A stretch of DNA of 64,000 nucleotides from Rotaria socialis (lineage: Eukaryota; Rotifera; Eurotatoria; Philodinida; Philodinidae). The translations under genes and the position numbers were made by a program. The DNA is taken from positions 62,001 to 126,000 of the forward strand of contig CAJNYU010003357.1 in the NCBI GenBank assembly GCA_905331475.1. The letters are read 5' to 3'. Shown here piece by piece: positions 1-14,452 of this stretch (its first letter is position 1; every line of letters starts with the position of its first letter). The notes beneath the pieces were generated by a model. That model did no database searches. It was not told where the DNA came from and saw only the letters and a list, made by a program, of their open reading frames with translations.

Positions 1-1345
1 TACATTGACCCGATAAATGCATGTCTTTTCTACCATTTGAACAGCTACATATGAGAGCAATATAGAAAAAGGGTAACATTTTTATGTTTTTTATCTACTA
101 TTGGCATCGATGCTTTTCGAAATTCTATACCTGCTAAACACAGCAAATACAATATGTTGGAAAAATTACATTCGAATGCTTTCAAAAATAATAGAACCTA
201 CCTGGTGCTGTGCTAGATATCGTAATCGTGGTGGCTGTTGGATTGCTTGTAGTTGCCGTTGAAATTCTTGGCGTTATGACTGCAGGAGTCGAAGTGGTTG
301 CTATGATAGTCCCGATGGCCGACCCGAGTATATGCCAAAGGAAACTGTAGGTCATTGGTGTAATCAAGAAGAAGTGAGCATTAAACAAATTTGTTAAAAT
401 TATAGTACAGACAGGGTAATAAAAATTAACCTGTGAACACCTCTGCTATCGAATATTCCGGGACGGTTTCGACCGCTTGCATGAATTTGCATCTCCAGTG
501 ATATTTTATTCTGCCTATCCCACCAGATACCTTAGTAAAAATAAGTTAAAACCACAGCTATCATTTATTCGTCACGCAGCTTCATCTTACGTTACATCTC
601 TATATACAGCAACTCTATTACTGTAAAGTTAAATTTACATACACATTCTACAGGTTGTGTTTTCGCTACGAATATCTAGAGACTGTTGGATTGATTTCTC
701 TAACTTTAGAGAAAATACTTTCACCCTTGCTCACCCATAAAAATGTTTAGGTGAAAGAAATTCCAGATTTTCTTCGCTTAGCATTGTTTTTTTCGATATT
801 TGACACCTCCCATATTAATCTCATAGAAAATCAAGCGACTCTCCAATCGAATTCTTCCATGTTGAGCTTTTAGCATTTTCCAGAATCGGCCTAGGCTCCT
901 ACGAATTGAACTTAGTGTGAAAAACGAACCTACATACTTGTTAACTGACGTTTGCCAAACTTTATACTTTTCATAAAAAGACTGAAAATAGGAGTGTTAT
1001 TTGAAATAAGTTTTAATTACTTACTTCCAGATAGCTATTGATATGTATTAAAACGTTTCGAATCAATGTATTATGTATTTCTTATTTGAGATTTATTTCT
1101 ATCAATGAATCCCTCTCCTTTTTTTCTAAATGATGTGCCATTGAGTTTCATGATTGGTGAACAAGTCTCACTACGACTAAACATAAGAAAATGCCAAGGC
1201 CCAATAATATGAGGCGACATTTTTTTGTCTGAACAGGTCTGAAACATTGAGAAGTAAGGAGACACAATTCGAGCGTAAGAATACCACGGAAACATACGAT
1301 TCTTCTGAAACAGGCAACACGGGACATGGGGTTATGTTCATTCAA
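1..1345 (-). CDS. Possible partial membrane or secreted protein gene leaving the left edge (weak)
   Basis: Read on the minus strand, a chain of open segments has compatible splice phases: one ending at 807, then 530-431, 344-202 and 44-1. Each has an AG acceptor and a GT donor where expected. Segment 344-202 encodes a Thr/Ser-rich stretch (key piece TTSTPAVITPRISTATT), as in extracellular linkers. Farther upstream, 1345-1160 can encode a short basic region then a hydrophobic span (LILLGLGIFLCLVVV), which would suit a signal anchor. I could not join that span to the rest with convincing sites. No family is recognised. The chain could be chance openness in AT-rich DNA; phase agreement across three junctions is the only real support. 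Confidence 0.22.
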
Positions 1346-4300
1346 ACAAGATACTGTACAATGGTATCTCTTGCGCTGTGAACTTCAATCATATCATGAT
1401 GTGTAGTTTTCTATGATTGCTTCTCATTATGGACTAATATTACCATCGTTGTTTTCTTTTTAAAATGTTTTTTGTTGCTATTCAGAAGCCAAGCAGGTGT
1501 ATAAGTTGCCAATTGTAACACTAGGCGGCAGTGAATCAGTATTTTCTTTCTTTCCTGGTAAATGATCATCAACAAAACATTGCTGATAATGGTTTTGCTT
1601 TTTCTACTCCGGATTTTTCTCGGTTATTATGTCAAGGTAAATAGCTATTTTTCAAGCATTTGTAAAAGCAAGTTATCTAATACAATGTGATTCACAGTCA
1701 CTGACATGACAGTATCGTTATCGATTTTATCAGTCAAACTTTGTTTAATGTGCATAATAATATGATGTTATGAAGCAACAAGTTGATGTTTATTTCGCTC
1801 GAGATCGAGATGATCGATATACCTTTGAAGGAATTGAAGATGAAATGAGCCCTCACAAATGTCTATGATATACTAAAAGTGATTTGAAACAGGAAAATTC
1901 GTTGAAGATATATAGGATTATAATGTAAGTACTTTTTATATCTAAACAGCAAGCGAATTGTATAATTTTTATCGAAGAAAAGCTCTACTATTTCTTTATC
2001 TATATAGTTTAATATACGGATTGAAAAGAAAAAATAACATTCAATAGTATTCAAACAGAAACAGAAAACTCGTTGAAACGCTTTTACTACAGAATAGGAA
2101 ATATTCTGTTCTTAAAATAATCATTATAAAATATAACAATGCTTTTGAGTTAGTGTAGATCGCTTATTAGTTGTGATTCAATTAAAACTATTGATGCAAA
2201 TCAAGGATGAGATATATTAAACTGAAACCGTCACCATTTTCAATTTTCTTTTTGTGATTTAAAAAATAAAACTTGGCTATAAAAATCATGCTTATCTACA
2301 TTTAACATTAAAAGCCATAAACAAAGATAACACGATGTAGAACAAGTATCACTCAGCATCAATAAACATGCATATGTATCATGCATTTTTACTTTGTGAT
2401 TTTCTCTGCAGATAAATAAGATCTTTTTTTAAAACCAATTGCATGTTTTACAACTATATTGACTAGGTTCTTTAAGCATAACAAGAGACCCAGATATCGT
2501 TGTTCGTGGAGAGAAAAAAGATTTCAATGTTAAAAATTAGCCTATTCGTGATGATGATGATTTCGTTACGCGAATATGTTGTAATTTATCCTTAGTCGAA
2601 AGAAAAACTTTTCCATTCAACAAATGATTGCTCTAACGCTAATGCTTTTCGCTCTCTCCGCAGAACTAATGGGCTTTTATAAGAATCTCGGTTACGGTAC
2701 AAAAAGTGTGACAGAATCACCGTCGGATCGACTAAGTTGCTGTCCCGAAAAAGAGATTGAAACATTTTTTTCTCTCATATTGCATCTTTGACGTATTCTT
2801 AGATAGTTTACGGAAGTCTAGAACTTCACTGCCTACTTCCGAAGTTAGCTCGTTTACGACTAAAATCAACGATGGCATTTAAGTGGTTATATATAAGATC
2901 TACTTCATACTCTGAAAATAGCATTTTATTATAATAGTGACGTCAAAATAACTTTTCTGGGTCATCTTTTCATGAGTAATATACATTCAAAAAACATGAG
3001 TATTTCTTCAGCGTGATTTAGTCACGGAATGTTTTTCTGCCTTCAAAGCCAGTATTTAAAACTGTGCTGCTTTTCATATGTCATCATCTTCATAGGAAGG
3101 CTATGAATATGTCGTGAATATCAGAAATAGTGCCTTTTTTCTTTGTTGTAAAGTTTTGAAAAACGATCATCTAAAAAATGAATTGAAAAATCTTATACGT
3201 AGTAAACTGAAAAATAATCTATCAAATGAAATTGGTTGATGTAAAAACGATTAGCCGATATTGAACATATGAATGTGTTAGATGTGGAAATTCATCGAAA
3301 CAAACAATCGAGATATCGTTTTAGTATGTCTTATTTTTCAAATATATTATATAGAGAACATTTAATAAATGAGCTGCACAACATTCAAATCCGATATTAG
3401 TTTTCGCTCAGTTTTTTTTCTACTCCGTGAGCATTAGGAATAAAATATTTTTTAGTCAATATTCTACAGTAGACGTTCCATGTGATCAAGATTTTCAATA
3501 TTGTTCTTTATTGAAAAGTAATCAAAACGTTCGAGCATTACTATGGACGTGTTTTGGCTTAGCTTTTATCTCTTTAAATAATATTTTCATAGTCCTCGCT
3601 ACTGTCTGTTGGTGCAGTGCACATTTCTAGATAGTTTAAGTTAGTTTTTAAAGAAATTTTTCGAAATGGGAATTTTTGAAATTAAAGTCAAAATGATCAT
3701 TGAATTTGACGATAAAAAGAATTATTTGATTTCCAATCTATCGGTCAATACGTAAATTATTCTATCTGTTGTTTGCATACACGATTGATTTTTACCATCA
3801 ATAAATATATTTACATGTGCTCTTTTTGTTTTGTTTGAAATGCCAATTCATAACAAACGTGAAATTATTTATCATTGCTTTGATCGGTTTGATAAATGAT
3901 TTTCTTGTTATGCCTTCATAAAACTTATCAGACCAAAAGTCATTCTATGTAAAAAGGCCGCATAATGCATATCTAAGAGAACACTTTCCGAACATAATAT
4001 AAACATGAGTTGATTGTGTGGTCCTGAAAATTGCACAGAAAGATTATAACGTGTTCTTTTTGATCAAATGTCGGATTACCTTCGACATTAAACACAGAGT
4101 TCATCACCAGTTATGTAGCAACAAAATTGTTGATCTCATCGCATGCATAAATAAGATGCGCTGTGTAATTACAGACTATAGAAATTTATGAGCGGATGCG
4201 GATGTGAGTGAAGATTTTCTATTCATTTTTACAAAGAATCGTTTTAAACATAATTACTCTTTTTTTCACTTGATCGTTTTTCATACATCGGCTTTTCATA

Positions 4301-5453
4301 ATTGCTTGTAACTTCACCCTGTAATATCAATATTATCATAGCTTGAATTCCCATTGTCTAATGTGAAGTAAACTTCTTTGAAACTCATTATCACTAATTT
4401 CAGGTCTGTGTGGCCTAGGAAATTCTATAAAAAGTTTCCGTCCATGTAAATCATCTAAATATATTTCTCTGCAACTGATTCATTGATTCATATGCAATAT
4501 ACTAGAATCGTAATAAAAACAAAATCTGTACTCCGTGCACCGATAAGAATTTACAGTACTGCAAGCGATATTATATCAACATAAACTCTAATTATATATT
4601 CAATAAAAAAATCATTCTTATATCATACAATTTGATTGCTTCTCATTAAAAAACAATTGCTTCAGCATCATACAAAGTATACATGAGACAGTAGAAAGAC
4701 ATTATTTATATTCGTTTCAACACAATTGCAATTGATTACGAAGAGAAAGATGTGAAAAATATTATTTTTCGTCAATAAAAACATTGCAATTTAATATATT
4801 CATGTTTATTCATTTAGATGATTATATTACTAGAGTACTGAATCATCATGACGTGACGAAGAAGAATATTTTGTTATGCATGACTTTTTCTAGAATCGAT
4901 TACGTTTAGATGTGAAAAACAAAAAGAATTCATGTTTGTTTTCGTCGACAAAATAAAAGTGATTGTTGATGGAGTCTTTTTTTCCCGCTAGACATGCACG
5001 TTTTTTTTTGTCAATTGTCTACATCGTATTCATTCTCTACAAATTATCGAAATGGCAAATGGCACACTGCAGAACGGCAAAAAATAGTGGCGAGCTACCC
5101 TTTGATTATAAACGAGCGAGTAACCGTGGTGAGCTTGCGTTATTGGTTGACTACTTGCCACGTTCTCTTTCGCATGATTCATACACTTAGTAGGAAGAAT
5201 AGCTGTTGGTGTGCTCCCGTTTTCACTTTTTCTTCGAGAATAGTAGAGCAACATTTTCTTCTTGACGTACTTGCTCAATAAATAAGTAAGATGAATCTGA
5301 CCGAACAATATATATTCATCCGATTTTCATGTTTTCTGCAGTATTTTTGAAGAATTTTTCACTAAGCAGAAGAGCACGTAAATATTTGTTGTTGTTGTTG
5401 TTGTTGTTGTTGTTCTGCATTTTAGAATTTTTATAAACTATTCTCAAGACAAA
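1346..5453. other. Intergenic region, no gene seen
   Basis: AT-rich sequence with only short unsupported open frames. No splice-linked exons, tRNA-like or rRNA-like sequence was recognised. The 3' end holds the UBA1 upstream region, including a GTT run at about 5386-5415. Confidence 0.6.
5386..5415. repeat. (GTT)n microsatellite upstream of UBA1
   Basis: About ten perfect GTT units lie 40 bp before the UBA1 start codon. A similar run sits inside the AMFR intron near 20585-20618. Confidence 0.9.
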
Positions 5454-8400
5454 ATGCCGCCTACTCTGCAACGTCAAGTATCACTGCTTAGTCCCGATAT
5501 CGACGAAAATCTTTATTCGAGACAACTGTAATTTTTTTTCTAATTAAATTAAATTAAAATAAAGATAAAAATTATTCCTATTTAGTTATGTCATCGGCAA
5601 AGAAGCAATGAATCGATTAGCTCATGCTCATGTTCTTATTTCAGGGATGCGCGGTCTCGGTGTTGAAATTGCTAAAAATATTATTCTATCGGGTGCTAGA
5701 ACCGTAATTATTCATGATTGTAATACTGTTCAATTTGAAGATCTTTCCTCACAAGTAAAAATAAATCTACATTGAATATCTAAACCAAAATTATTTTGCT
5801 AATTATCGTTTTAGTATTATTTCTCTGAATCTGATGTAGGAAAAAATCGTGCGGAAGTTGCCTTTGAAAAACTATCCGAATTAAACAGTTATGTTCGTGT
5901 TGCATGCGAATCAAAACTAATTGACCAAACATTTATAGAAGCAAATAAGATTAATGTAAGTTTTATTTGTCATGTATTTGTCTATTTGAAATAGAATTTG
6001 TAGGTATATGTTTTAACTGATGCTACGTTTGAGCGTCAAGTCGAAGTAGGGAAATATTGCCATGAGCATAGAATTAAATTAGTTATTGCTAATACCAAAG
6101 GCTTATTTGGGTAAAATAGATATTCATTGTCTTTGTTGAAATAGAATTTTTTTTTCGTTTTTCATAGGCAAATTTTTTGTGACTTTGGTGAGAAATTCGA
6201 AGTAATAGATACAAATGGTGAAAATCCTTCAACACAAATTGTTGTTGAAATTACCCAGGTTAGCATCTCACAGTAGGATGATCCGTTGTTTCTATTGTTT
6301 TATGTATTCTAGGATGAAGTTGGCGTAGTGTTCATGTCAACGGATACGCGACATGGTTTTGAAGATGGTTCATATGTAACATTTCATGGCGTGAAAGGAA
6401 TGACTGAAATCAACGATCAAGAATTCAAAATATCCGTACCCAGTAATTATTAATCATGATGCATTCAATTAGTTTTCTGCTTCTTCGCCAGGTCCATACA
6501 CAATTGCAATTGGTGATACAAGAGCTTTTGGTGCCTATGAAGGTGGTGGAACAGTGACTGAAGTGAAAACACCACAAGAAGTGACATTTGTAAGTCAAAG
6601 GAAAATAAAATTATGTAAAAAAAAATATTAGATATTCCCAGCACGATACTTTCAAAGTATTTTTCATACTCGAAAAACAACCATGCAAATTTATGCTTTC
6701 AAAAAAGATCAAGGAAATTCGGAAACAATTCGTATGCGTTTTTCTTTTTCATTTAGAAATCATTTTCTGATTCATTGGCCGATCCCGATTTATTGCTCTG
6801 TGATTTTTCCAAAATGTCTATGCCTTCGAATCTTCATTTGGCATTTCAAGCACTAGCCGAATATGAAAAAAAATATAATGCTTCACCAAAACCATGGGAC
6901 GATGTACGTAAAACACAGCCACATGTATCGTCGCGTTTCTAATTGTTAAACTAACTATTTATAGGTTGATGCTGAGAATTTTTATGAGATCGTGGAAAAA
7001 TTAAACACACATAACCGAGAGAAACCACTGACAGACGATTTAAATAAACATTGGATAAAATTATTTTCAAAAATATGTACCGGCGATCTATGTCCCATGC
7101 AGGCTGTTATTGGTGGGATAGCTGCCCAAGAAGTTATGAAGGTAAAAATTTTACGAAAAATCGAACATTCAATTATGGTTCGTTTTATTTAAGGCTGTAA
7201 CAGGAAAATTTATGCCCATACGACAGTTTGTTTATTTTGATGCGATCGAGTGTTTACCAGAAAATGTATTTCAACCATCTGATGCAACTCCAACACCAGT
7301 ATTACCATCAGATAAAACTCGATATTATTCACAAGAAATTGTTTTTGGAACTGATTTTCAAGAAAAAATCTGTAAATCAAAATATTTCGTGGTAAGAAGT
7401 TTTGTTAAAAAAAAATCAAATTATTGATTTAGTTCATAAAAAGGTTGGTGCCGGTGCTATAGGATGCGAAATGTTAAAGAACTTTTCAATGATGGGCATA
7501 GGCTGTGACAAAGAAGGTTCAATATATGTAACAGACATGGATTCAATTGAAAAATCAAATCTAAATCGACAATTTCTATTTCGTTCATGGAACATCGGCG
7601 TACGGCTTCTTACTGTCGAATTTTCTCGATTGAAAAATTTACTTTAATTGTTTTTTGTAGCAAATGAAATCAAAAACTGCAGCAGATTCAGTCAAAAGGA
7701 TGAATCCAAATATGAATATTCATTCATACATTGAAGGTGTTCTACCCGAAACAGAACATATTTATGACGATGCCTTCTTTGAAAGACTTAATGGTGTTGT
7801 CAATGCACTCGATAACGTGAAAGCGCGTAAGTTTTATCATATATATTAGAATGTATTCCGTTCATAGAAAGTTGAGCATAGTGTAATCAAACAAAATATG
7901 AGGCAAACTGATTAATAAAATAGTTAGAATACTCACTCAATATTAATAAGAGAATAAGACTTGATCTCTTTGTTCCTATGAGTGATTTTCTGAGCTCAAC
8001 TTAAAATAAAACTTGCTTTCTTCATCGAACTAGGTGAATATATGGATCGTCGTTGTGTGTATTATCGAAAACCATTAGTTGATAGTGGTACATTAGGCAC
8101 AAAAGCCAGTGTTCAAGTTGTCGTACCACATGTTACTGAATCTTATTCATCAACACGTGATCCACCAGATCCATCGGTTCCAATGTGTCTTTTACATAAT
8201 TTTCCTAATTTAATTGAACATACGATTCAATGGGCTCGCGATAACTTCGCTGGTTTGTTCACCATTCCAGCTCAACAAGCTGATGAATATCAACGTGAAC
8301 CAAAAGAGTTTGTACAACGAATATCAAAAAATAATTCCGAATATGATAGAAATGAAATAATTGAAAACGTTAATCGTAGTCTTGGTCAAGATCGTCCAAA

Positions 8401-9741
8401 AGATTTTCTAGATTGTATTAAATGGGTTTGTTGTTGAACTGTTTATTCATTTAATGAAAAATATAAGAGACGGATTATTTTTCTTTCAGGCTCGAAATCT
8501 CTTCGAAAAACAATTTAATAATACAATCGCTCAATTACTTTACAATTTCCCATTGGATCACGTTACAACTGCTGGTGAACGTTTTTGGAGCAGAAACAAA
8601 CGATGCCCACATGTACTTCAGTTTGATGAGAGCAATAAAACTCATATGGATTTCATTGTTGCTGCATCGAATCTTCTTGCTTATATCTATCACATCGAAC
8701 AGTTACGTGATAATGAATACATTGCTGCACAAGTTGCAAAAATTCAAGTACCAGAATTTCAACCCAAAGTAGGTGTCACTATTTTTGAAAACGATGAACA
8801 ACTAAAAAATGATATGGAACAAAGACAACGAAAAAATTCACTAGTTGATAAAGAATCAACTGAAGATTGCAGAATTAATGAAATAGTTAGTCATTTACCG
8901 AAACATGATGAAATAAGTAGTATAAAAATTCGACCACATGAATTTGAAAAAGATGATGATTCAAACTTTCACATTGACTATATTGCGGCGACAGCAAACT
9001 TACGAGCTGAAAATTATGAAATTTCGCCAGCTGATCGAGGTAAAATTAAACGTATTGCCGGCAATATTATTCCTGCGATTGCAACAACAACTGCCATGGT
9101 GACTGGACTTGTTTGTCTTGAAGTTTATAAATTTCTTCAAGGTCATAAAAATATTGAATCATATAAAAATGCTTTTGTTAATTTGGCTCTACCATTCTTT
9201 GGATTTTCTGAACCAGTACCACCTAGAAAACAAAAAGTATGGGAAAAAAAAATATGCTTAATGAAACTGAAAATTCTTGTTATTATTGTAGTATCTCGAC
9301 CATGAATATACATTATGGGATCGATTCGATGTTCAAGGAGATAAAACATTAGAAGAATTTATAGATTATTTTAAGGTACAAAACGAAATACGAATTCTAG
9401 AGGCAATTTTCTTATTCATGATTTATTTTTCTTTTAGAAAGAACACAAATTAGTGGTGACTATGCTTTCAACTGGATTATGTCTTCTTTTTAATCCATAC
9501 TTTATGCGACAACCCAGCAGAGCTAATGATATGAAACGAAAGTAAGCGTTGATTCTGACTATATAGAGAAGTTATAAAATAACAACTTATTTTTATTTTA
9601 AGAATTAGTGAAATCTATGAAACAGTTACAGATACAAAAATTCCAAGCCATGTTCGTTCACTAGCTCTCGATATGACATGCGAAGATCTTGATGGAAACG
9701 ATATCGATGATGTACCATATATAAGATATACATTCAGATAG
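5454..9741 (+). CDS. UBA1: UBA1, ubiquitin-activating enzyme E1
   Basis: E1 adenylates the ubiquitin C-terminus with ATP, takes it onto a cysteine as a thioester and passes it to E2 enzymes, in cytosol and nucleus. I read 17 exons: 5454-5527, 5586-5754, 5815-5955, 6004-6110, 6168-6258, 6313-6442, 6492-6589, 6757-6903, 6965-7141, 7194-7391, 7444-7599, 7661-7826, 8034-8425, 8490-9236, 9292-9375, 9438-9541, 9603-9741. They total 3120 nt (1039 aa; human about 1058). The inactive adenylation half begins near residue 20 ([11 protein letters not shown]). The active nucleotide loop is GAGAIG at 446-451, followed by [17 protein letters not shown]. The catalytic cysteine is C603 in [10 protein letters not shown]. 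The C-terminal ubiquitin-fold domain ends in VPYIRYTFR. All key residues are intact. A poly(A) signal AATAAA lies at 9824-9829. UBA6 or UBA7 are less likely, since the sequence follows UBA1 throughout. Confidence 0.97.
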
Positions 9742-9823
9742 ACATTTTAGAAAAAATTTTAATTGTGCGATTCGTTTTTTTCTAATCTTTCCTATTTTTT
9801 TATTTCTATTCCAGAGTGTTTCA

Positions 9824-9829
9824 AATAAA
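9824..9829 (+). terminator. UBA1 poly(A) signal AATAAA
   Basis: AATAAA lies 83 nt after the UBA1 stop codon in AT-rich 3' sequence. Confidence 0.6.
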
Positions 9830-12800
9830 ATAATAACAATTATTCAATGAGATAACGGCAAAAATATTTCATGAATTCTCCATTTAAAATAGAAACTCAT
9901 TGTAAAAAAAGAACTTCTTCGGGTAATTATAATAGCAATTCATTGATTTTGCAAAACGTATTTTCTCAAAACATCACTGATACTTTTGAGGTTTTAGTGC
10001 TGAAAAGTCTAGATTTTTTGTGAAAAGGTTACCCCGTATAATCAAAAAGCTTTTATTGTTCCACAGCTTTAAAAGAAACATTTTTTTCTAAACTTGAATC
10101 TTTTACCACAAGATTTTCTTGAGAAAACGTCTTTACTATCTGCCTCCTCATGTTCAAACCTCCCCATAGGATCTGTATGAAAGTCACAATATCTTGAAAA
10201 GCGTATTTTTTACACCCACCCCCCTCCTCAGTGTTAGAAGCTTCGGGGAGCACTGTATATATACCAAAGTCATTTTGTTGAACGTTATCAAAGACACTGC
10301 GGCCTAATGCTAAAATTTTCATTATCATCAATATTAGCAGAAAAGTGTACATCTAAACGTTACCGAGTATTTCATGGACGTTCGTTCAACTTATCACGAT
10401 TGGAATTTATCCAAAAAAAAAAGGAACAAATTCATTCACCGAATTAAATCAATAACGTTATTTATTCGTTTATCAGAGAAATTCAGGAACTAATAATATA
10501 AAAAGATTCTTATGATTTCTCATTCCCATCTGTTACTATTGATTCTATTTTGAATTTGGTTCCTTCTTAATACATTCTGTACTCTTTTTGTCTTCATTTT
10601 TTTCTTGCAGAGTATGTTTAATAAATTTTAATTTCAATGGGACATTGCCAATGATTTTCACATAATTAGTAATTTAATAATATTTAGCGACACGCAATAT
10701 GCACAGCTTTTTAAATACTTCAGAAAAATAAAATCGTAATATAGACTTAAGCACGCAGAAGGGGGAAGTCATCCTGTAGAGTATGTCCTAGAAGAAGAAA
10801 TTTTTCGTGTCATATCTGGTGTTATGCATAAAGGAAGATCGAATAGTTTTCTTTTACACTATGGCATGACGTAAAAATTCGTCCTGTGATGTTCTCTGAT
10901 CGCTATTCCTGTTCATAGATACAAGTTCAATAGTAACATATCTTGTAGATCACCCATAGAAACCGGCGGATTTTATATTCTCATTTCAGGATACACGCTT
11001 CTCACAGAGTCTAACACTATTATCAAATATTATTGTCGTTAACGTCTCTTTACTTATAAAGTTTCAAATAAAAATTTGAAAAACAAATTTCTGCAGTTCC
11101 TGATGGGGATAGCGGAATTATTTATTTCAAATTCCATAAAATTTCAGTATCTTCCTAACAATAATCTAGTGGTTCGAGCTCTTCTTAGTATTTCCATAGG
11201 TAATATAGAGTTGCACAATGCGTATAGTCTCGGCCCAAAAGCTATTGAACCGTTGGTGATTTTCATTCGTACGATGATACAATAAGAAAGTTATGAAAAT
11301 CAACTAAAGAGCTCGAGAACCTCTTTATTATATACTAGATCACATGTTTCATGAAACCAATGAGATGGGATAACCCAACTAATCACATATGACGGTCTTT
11401 TGGTTTCACCACTTTGCTACTTTTTAATTGGTTATGTACATGATAAAAAAAAGATATTAAAAAAATGATTAGATACTTAATCAAGAAATGCTGTTTGTTC
11501 CAGAGCCAACAGAAGCAATTATTTATGATTTATAAAAGCTAAATTCAAACGTATACATTTTTCATTAGAAGAATATTATAACAAATAGCTGATTGATCAT
11601 TTTCATGGGCATTTTTTGCAACAAATTCGTGCTGATGAAGTATCATTTTATTGAATGAGAGCGAGAACTAGTGATTCTAAAAAAGACTTAATATATTTTT
11701 TTTTAATTTCAAATCTTTAATGCTTGTAGATTTACTTATTTAATAGTTATACGTATAGAGAAGCTGTGGCCAATTTGAGATTGACGATAAAGATAATCAT
11801 GATAAAATAAGACTACTTGATAAAAACAAAAAGAAAGGATGACTCACACATAACTACGCGTTGGGCAGTAGTTATGCCGGTTTTCAATAAAGTGATTGAA
11901 TGATCTATCGAGTTAGCTTTAGGATCTTTTTATTTCACAAAACAATTATTTAATGATTGATTAAATGGCATGAAAACATTTATTAAATGAATCAGGAATT
12001 ATATTGCATATTTGTTTTTATTGTTTGCTGAACTTCATTAATGTAAATTGTATTTAGACATTTTTTTTTAGTTTAATTGAATATATCAAATGATTTCAAT
12101 TTAAAATAAAATGACTCAAATTATCAATAACATTTGATATGGAAAGAGATCTTCCAATGTATCATATATCTATTTTCCATAGTCATCAATACCAATGTTC
12201 AGTTCATATTTGTTATATTTTAATCTTTGTACTAATTATATTGATGTAATCCTTGCTCTTATTTCTTATCAGATAGATTCAACGCAGTCATTCAGCAATA
12301 TTTTATTATTTGTTATGGACCAATGGTACATTGAATCAAATATTAATATACTATTCAAATCAAGTAGAACATTTGAATAAAAAAGACTGAACAATTCGAT
12401 TATGTCTTTTATGAAGTTATGCACTTTTTCTAGTATTTTTATCGAACATCTCTTTTACAGCTACAAGATTTTATTCCTTTTCCTGAATTTAAATTAGAAT
12501 ATTTGACCAGAATTCCTTTGATTGTACTATCGACTTTTGTTCATGTTCCAGCATATCTATCATTCTATCGAATGCAATAGACAACAGAAAAATAAATATA
12601 AGTGGCGTGCACATACGTATATGAGAAAAGAGAAACGTGTGAATAGTACACGAATATAGTGAAAGACAACAAAAATAGTATATTCGTGATTGCTTTCCTT
12701 GATATGCAAATCACTATTTATTAACTATCTTTATTATTTTAATAATGTACAATAAAACATTTGTTTAATTAATTATTCGTTGAGCCAGTACCAGTAGCAC

Positions 12801-12869
12801 TATGTGCAGCAAATGTTGTAAAATTCTCCTTTTGTGATTCCATATTTTTCAAAACGTTCCAGGTCGATC

Positions 12870-13075
12870 AACTTGTGTCGTACACGGCCGTTTGACCACA
12901 ACTTACGACCGTTTGGTATGCACCGTATTACGGTCGTTAGTAGCCGTTTACGACACGATTATTACGGCCGTAATACGGTGCATACCAAAACGTCAAGTTA
13001 CGGCCGTTTACGGTGAGAAACGGCAGTATACGTTAACGTTTACGGCCGTATACGACCGTTTCTGGGAGCCGTAAT
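12870..13075. repeat. CG-rich ACGGCCGT repeat with 24-bp hairpin
   Basis: A sharply delimited island, richer in G+C than its surroundings, is built from variants of TACGGCCGTA and CGTTTACGG. Arms 12914-12937 and 12964-12987 are inverted copies (24 bp, one mismatch) around a 26-bp loop. More ACGGCCGT copies lie on both sides. It does not encode a plausible protein. It looks like a mobile or satellite-derived repeat, or a possible regulatory palindrome; its identity is unknown. Confidence 0.8.
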
Positions 13076-14431
13076 GCTTTACCTGGGGTTGTCTAAAAGA
13101 AATTGAAATTTAGAAAATAACAAGAATGGTCAATTTTTGCTTACTTTTTTGTTCGTTGAGCACTTCAAGATCTTTTCCAGTACATGCTCTCCAAAGGGTT
13201 GCTGGTTCATTTCATTCAAACCACAAAATGATCGAATTCGATCATCCATATATATATATACAGTAGAAACGAGATCATGAAACCAAGAAGAGTCATTCAC
13301 ACAGCCCACTCCTGACCAAATTAATTCAGCTCAGATGAACTTCACTCCCCACCACGCTTACCTGAGCGTCGCTTATGGATGGTCTGAAATAGATTCTTTT
13401 TCTTTTTCTCCGCTATAGCTATACAAGATTTACGTTTTTTTCTCTCTTGAACCATGTGCACACCATTCATATTTGTTTTTTTTATTGCGTATTGTATTCG
13501 ATAAAGTGATCAATTTGCCTGGATACAAAAATAAAGAACGTACAGCAACACACGAATGTTACACACTATGACGAACTATTGTAGATGATTGTTGAAACAT
13601 TCAGTTAAACAATAAAAATGTGTTTTTTGGATGAAGTATCTAAAACGAGCTATTAGCATTCTTTGAAATATTTTCTGAAAAAGAAAAATATTTTAGAGCG
13701 ATTTGTTCGCACTTGTTATGAGAATCGTTTTCTTCATCAATGATTTTAGAGTTTGACATTCTTGCTTGTAATGATCGCAATATTTTTCACAGATTAAAAC
13801 ATATCAGTATTAAGCTACTAGAAAATAACTGAATTTATAGAAAAATGAATCCTCGTTCATTATATGAAAATAAAGTATATCACAGTTTATGCAAAGATAA
13901 GTACAGTAAACTAAAGAAAATTAGTAAAAATAAGAAATCTGAACTATGCTTCAGTCTGTAGATAGACAGAAAAGAATTATATTCTTGAAGTTATTAACTA
14001 ATAGTTGATTCTTGATAAGCAAGTTATATCAATATTTCTCTTTCTCTCTGATTGGTACTACTTGATAATTATGTAACTTTAGAACAATTTTTTTGAATGT
14101 CTAAATAATAAAATATTATATTTCAAGGTCAAATAAAAGAATGCGATCATCTTTTTGGCAGGTATCTTAAATCGAGTATTACACGTTTCAGTACAATATA
14201 GGAGATCAATATGCACAGCTTAGGTATACATTCAATAATAACAATTGTTCAACGACGTCGTCGTTGTTCACAAACCTTCGAAAAAAAGCTATCGAAAAGA
14301 TCGCGCTTCTATATAATCAATTCAGTTCAAATAAATTTTCAAATCAGGTTTTTATTCAATTGCGTCTTTGATTTGGAGGTAAATATTTTCTATATGGTTA
14401 GTGAAAATGACAAATACAAACATAAAAGTGA

Positions 14432-14452
14432 TACGGTCGGGCCGTATCGTAC
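14432..14452. repeat. Short GATACGG-type palindrome, possible relic of the same repeat
   Basis: GATACGG and its inverse CCGTATC flank a few bases, resembling one arm of the 12.9 kb hairpin in an otherwise AT-rich stretch. Confidence 0.4.

Noticed and set aside
10053..10352. 99-codon minus-strand frame downstream of UBA1
   Set aside because: Composition is unremarkable for the region; no domain, no splice links, no supportive start or poly(A) context.
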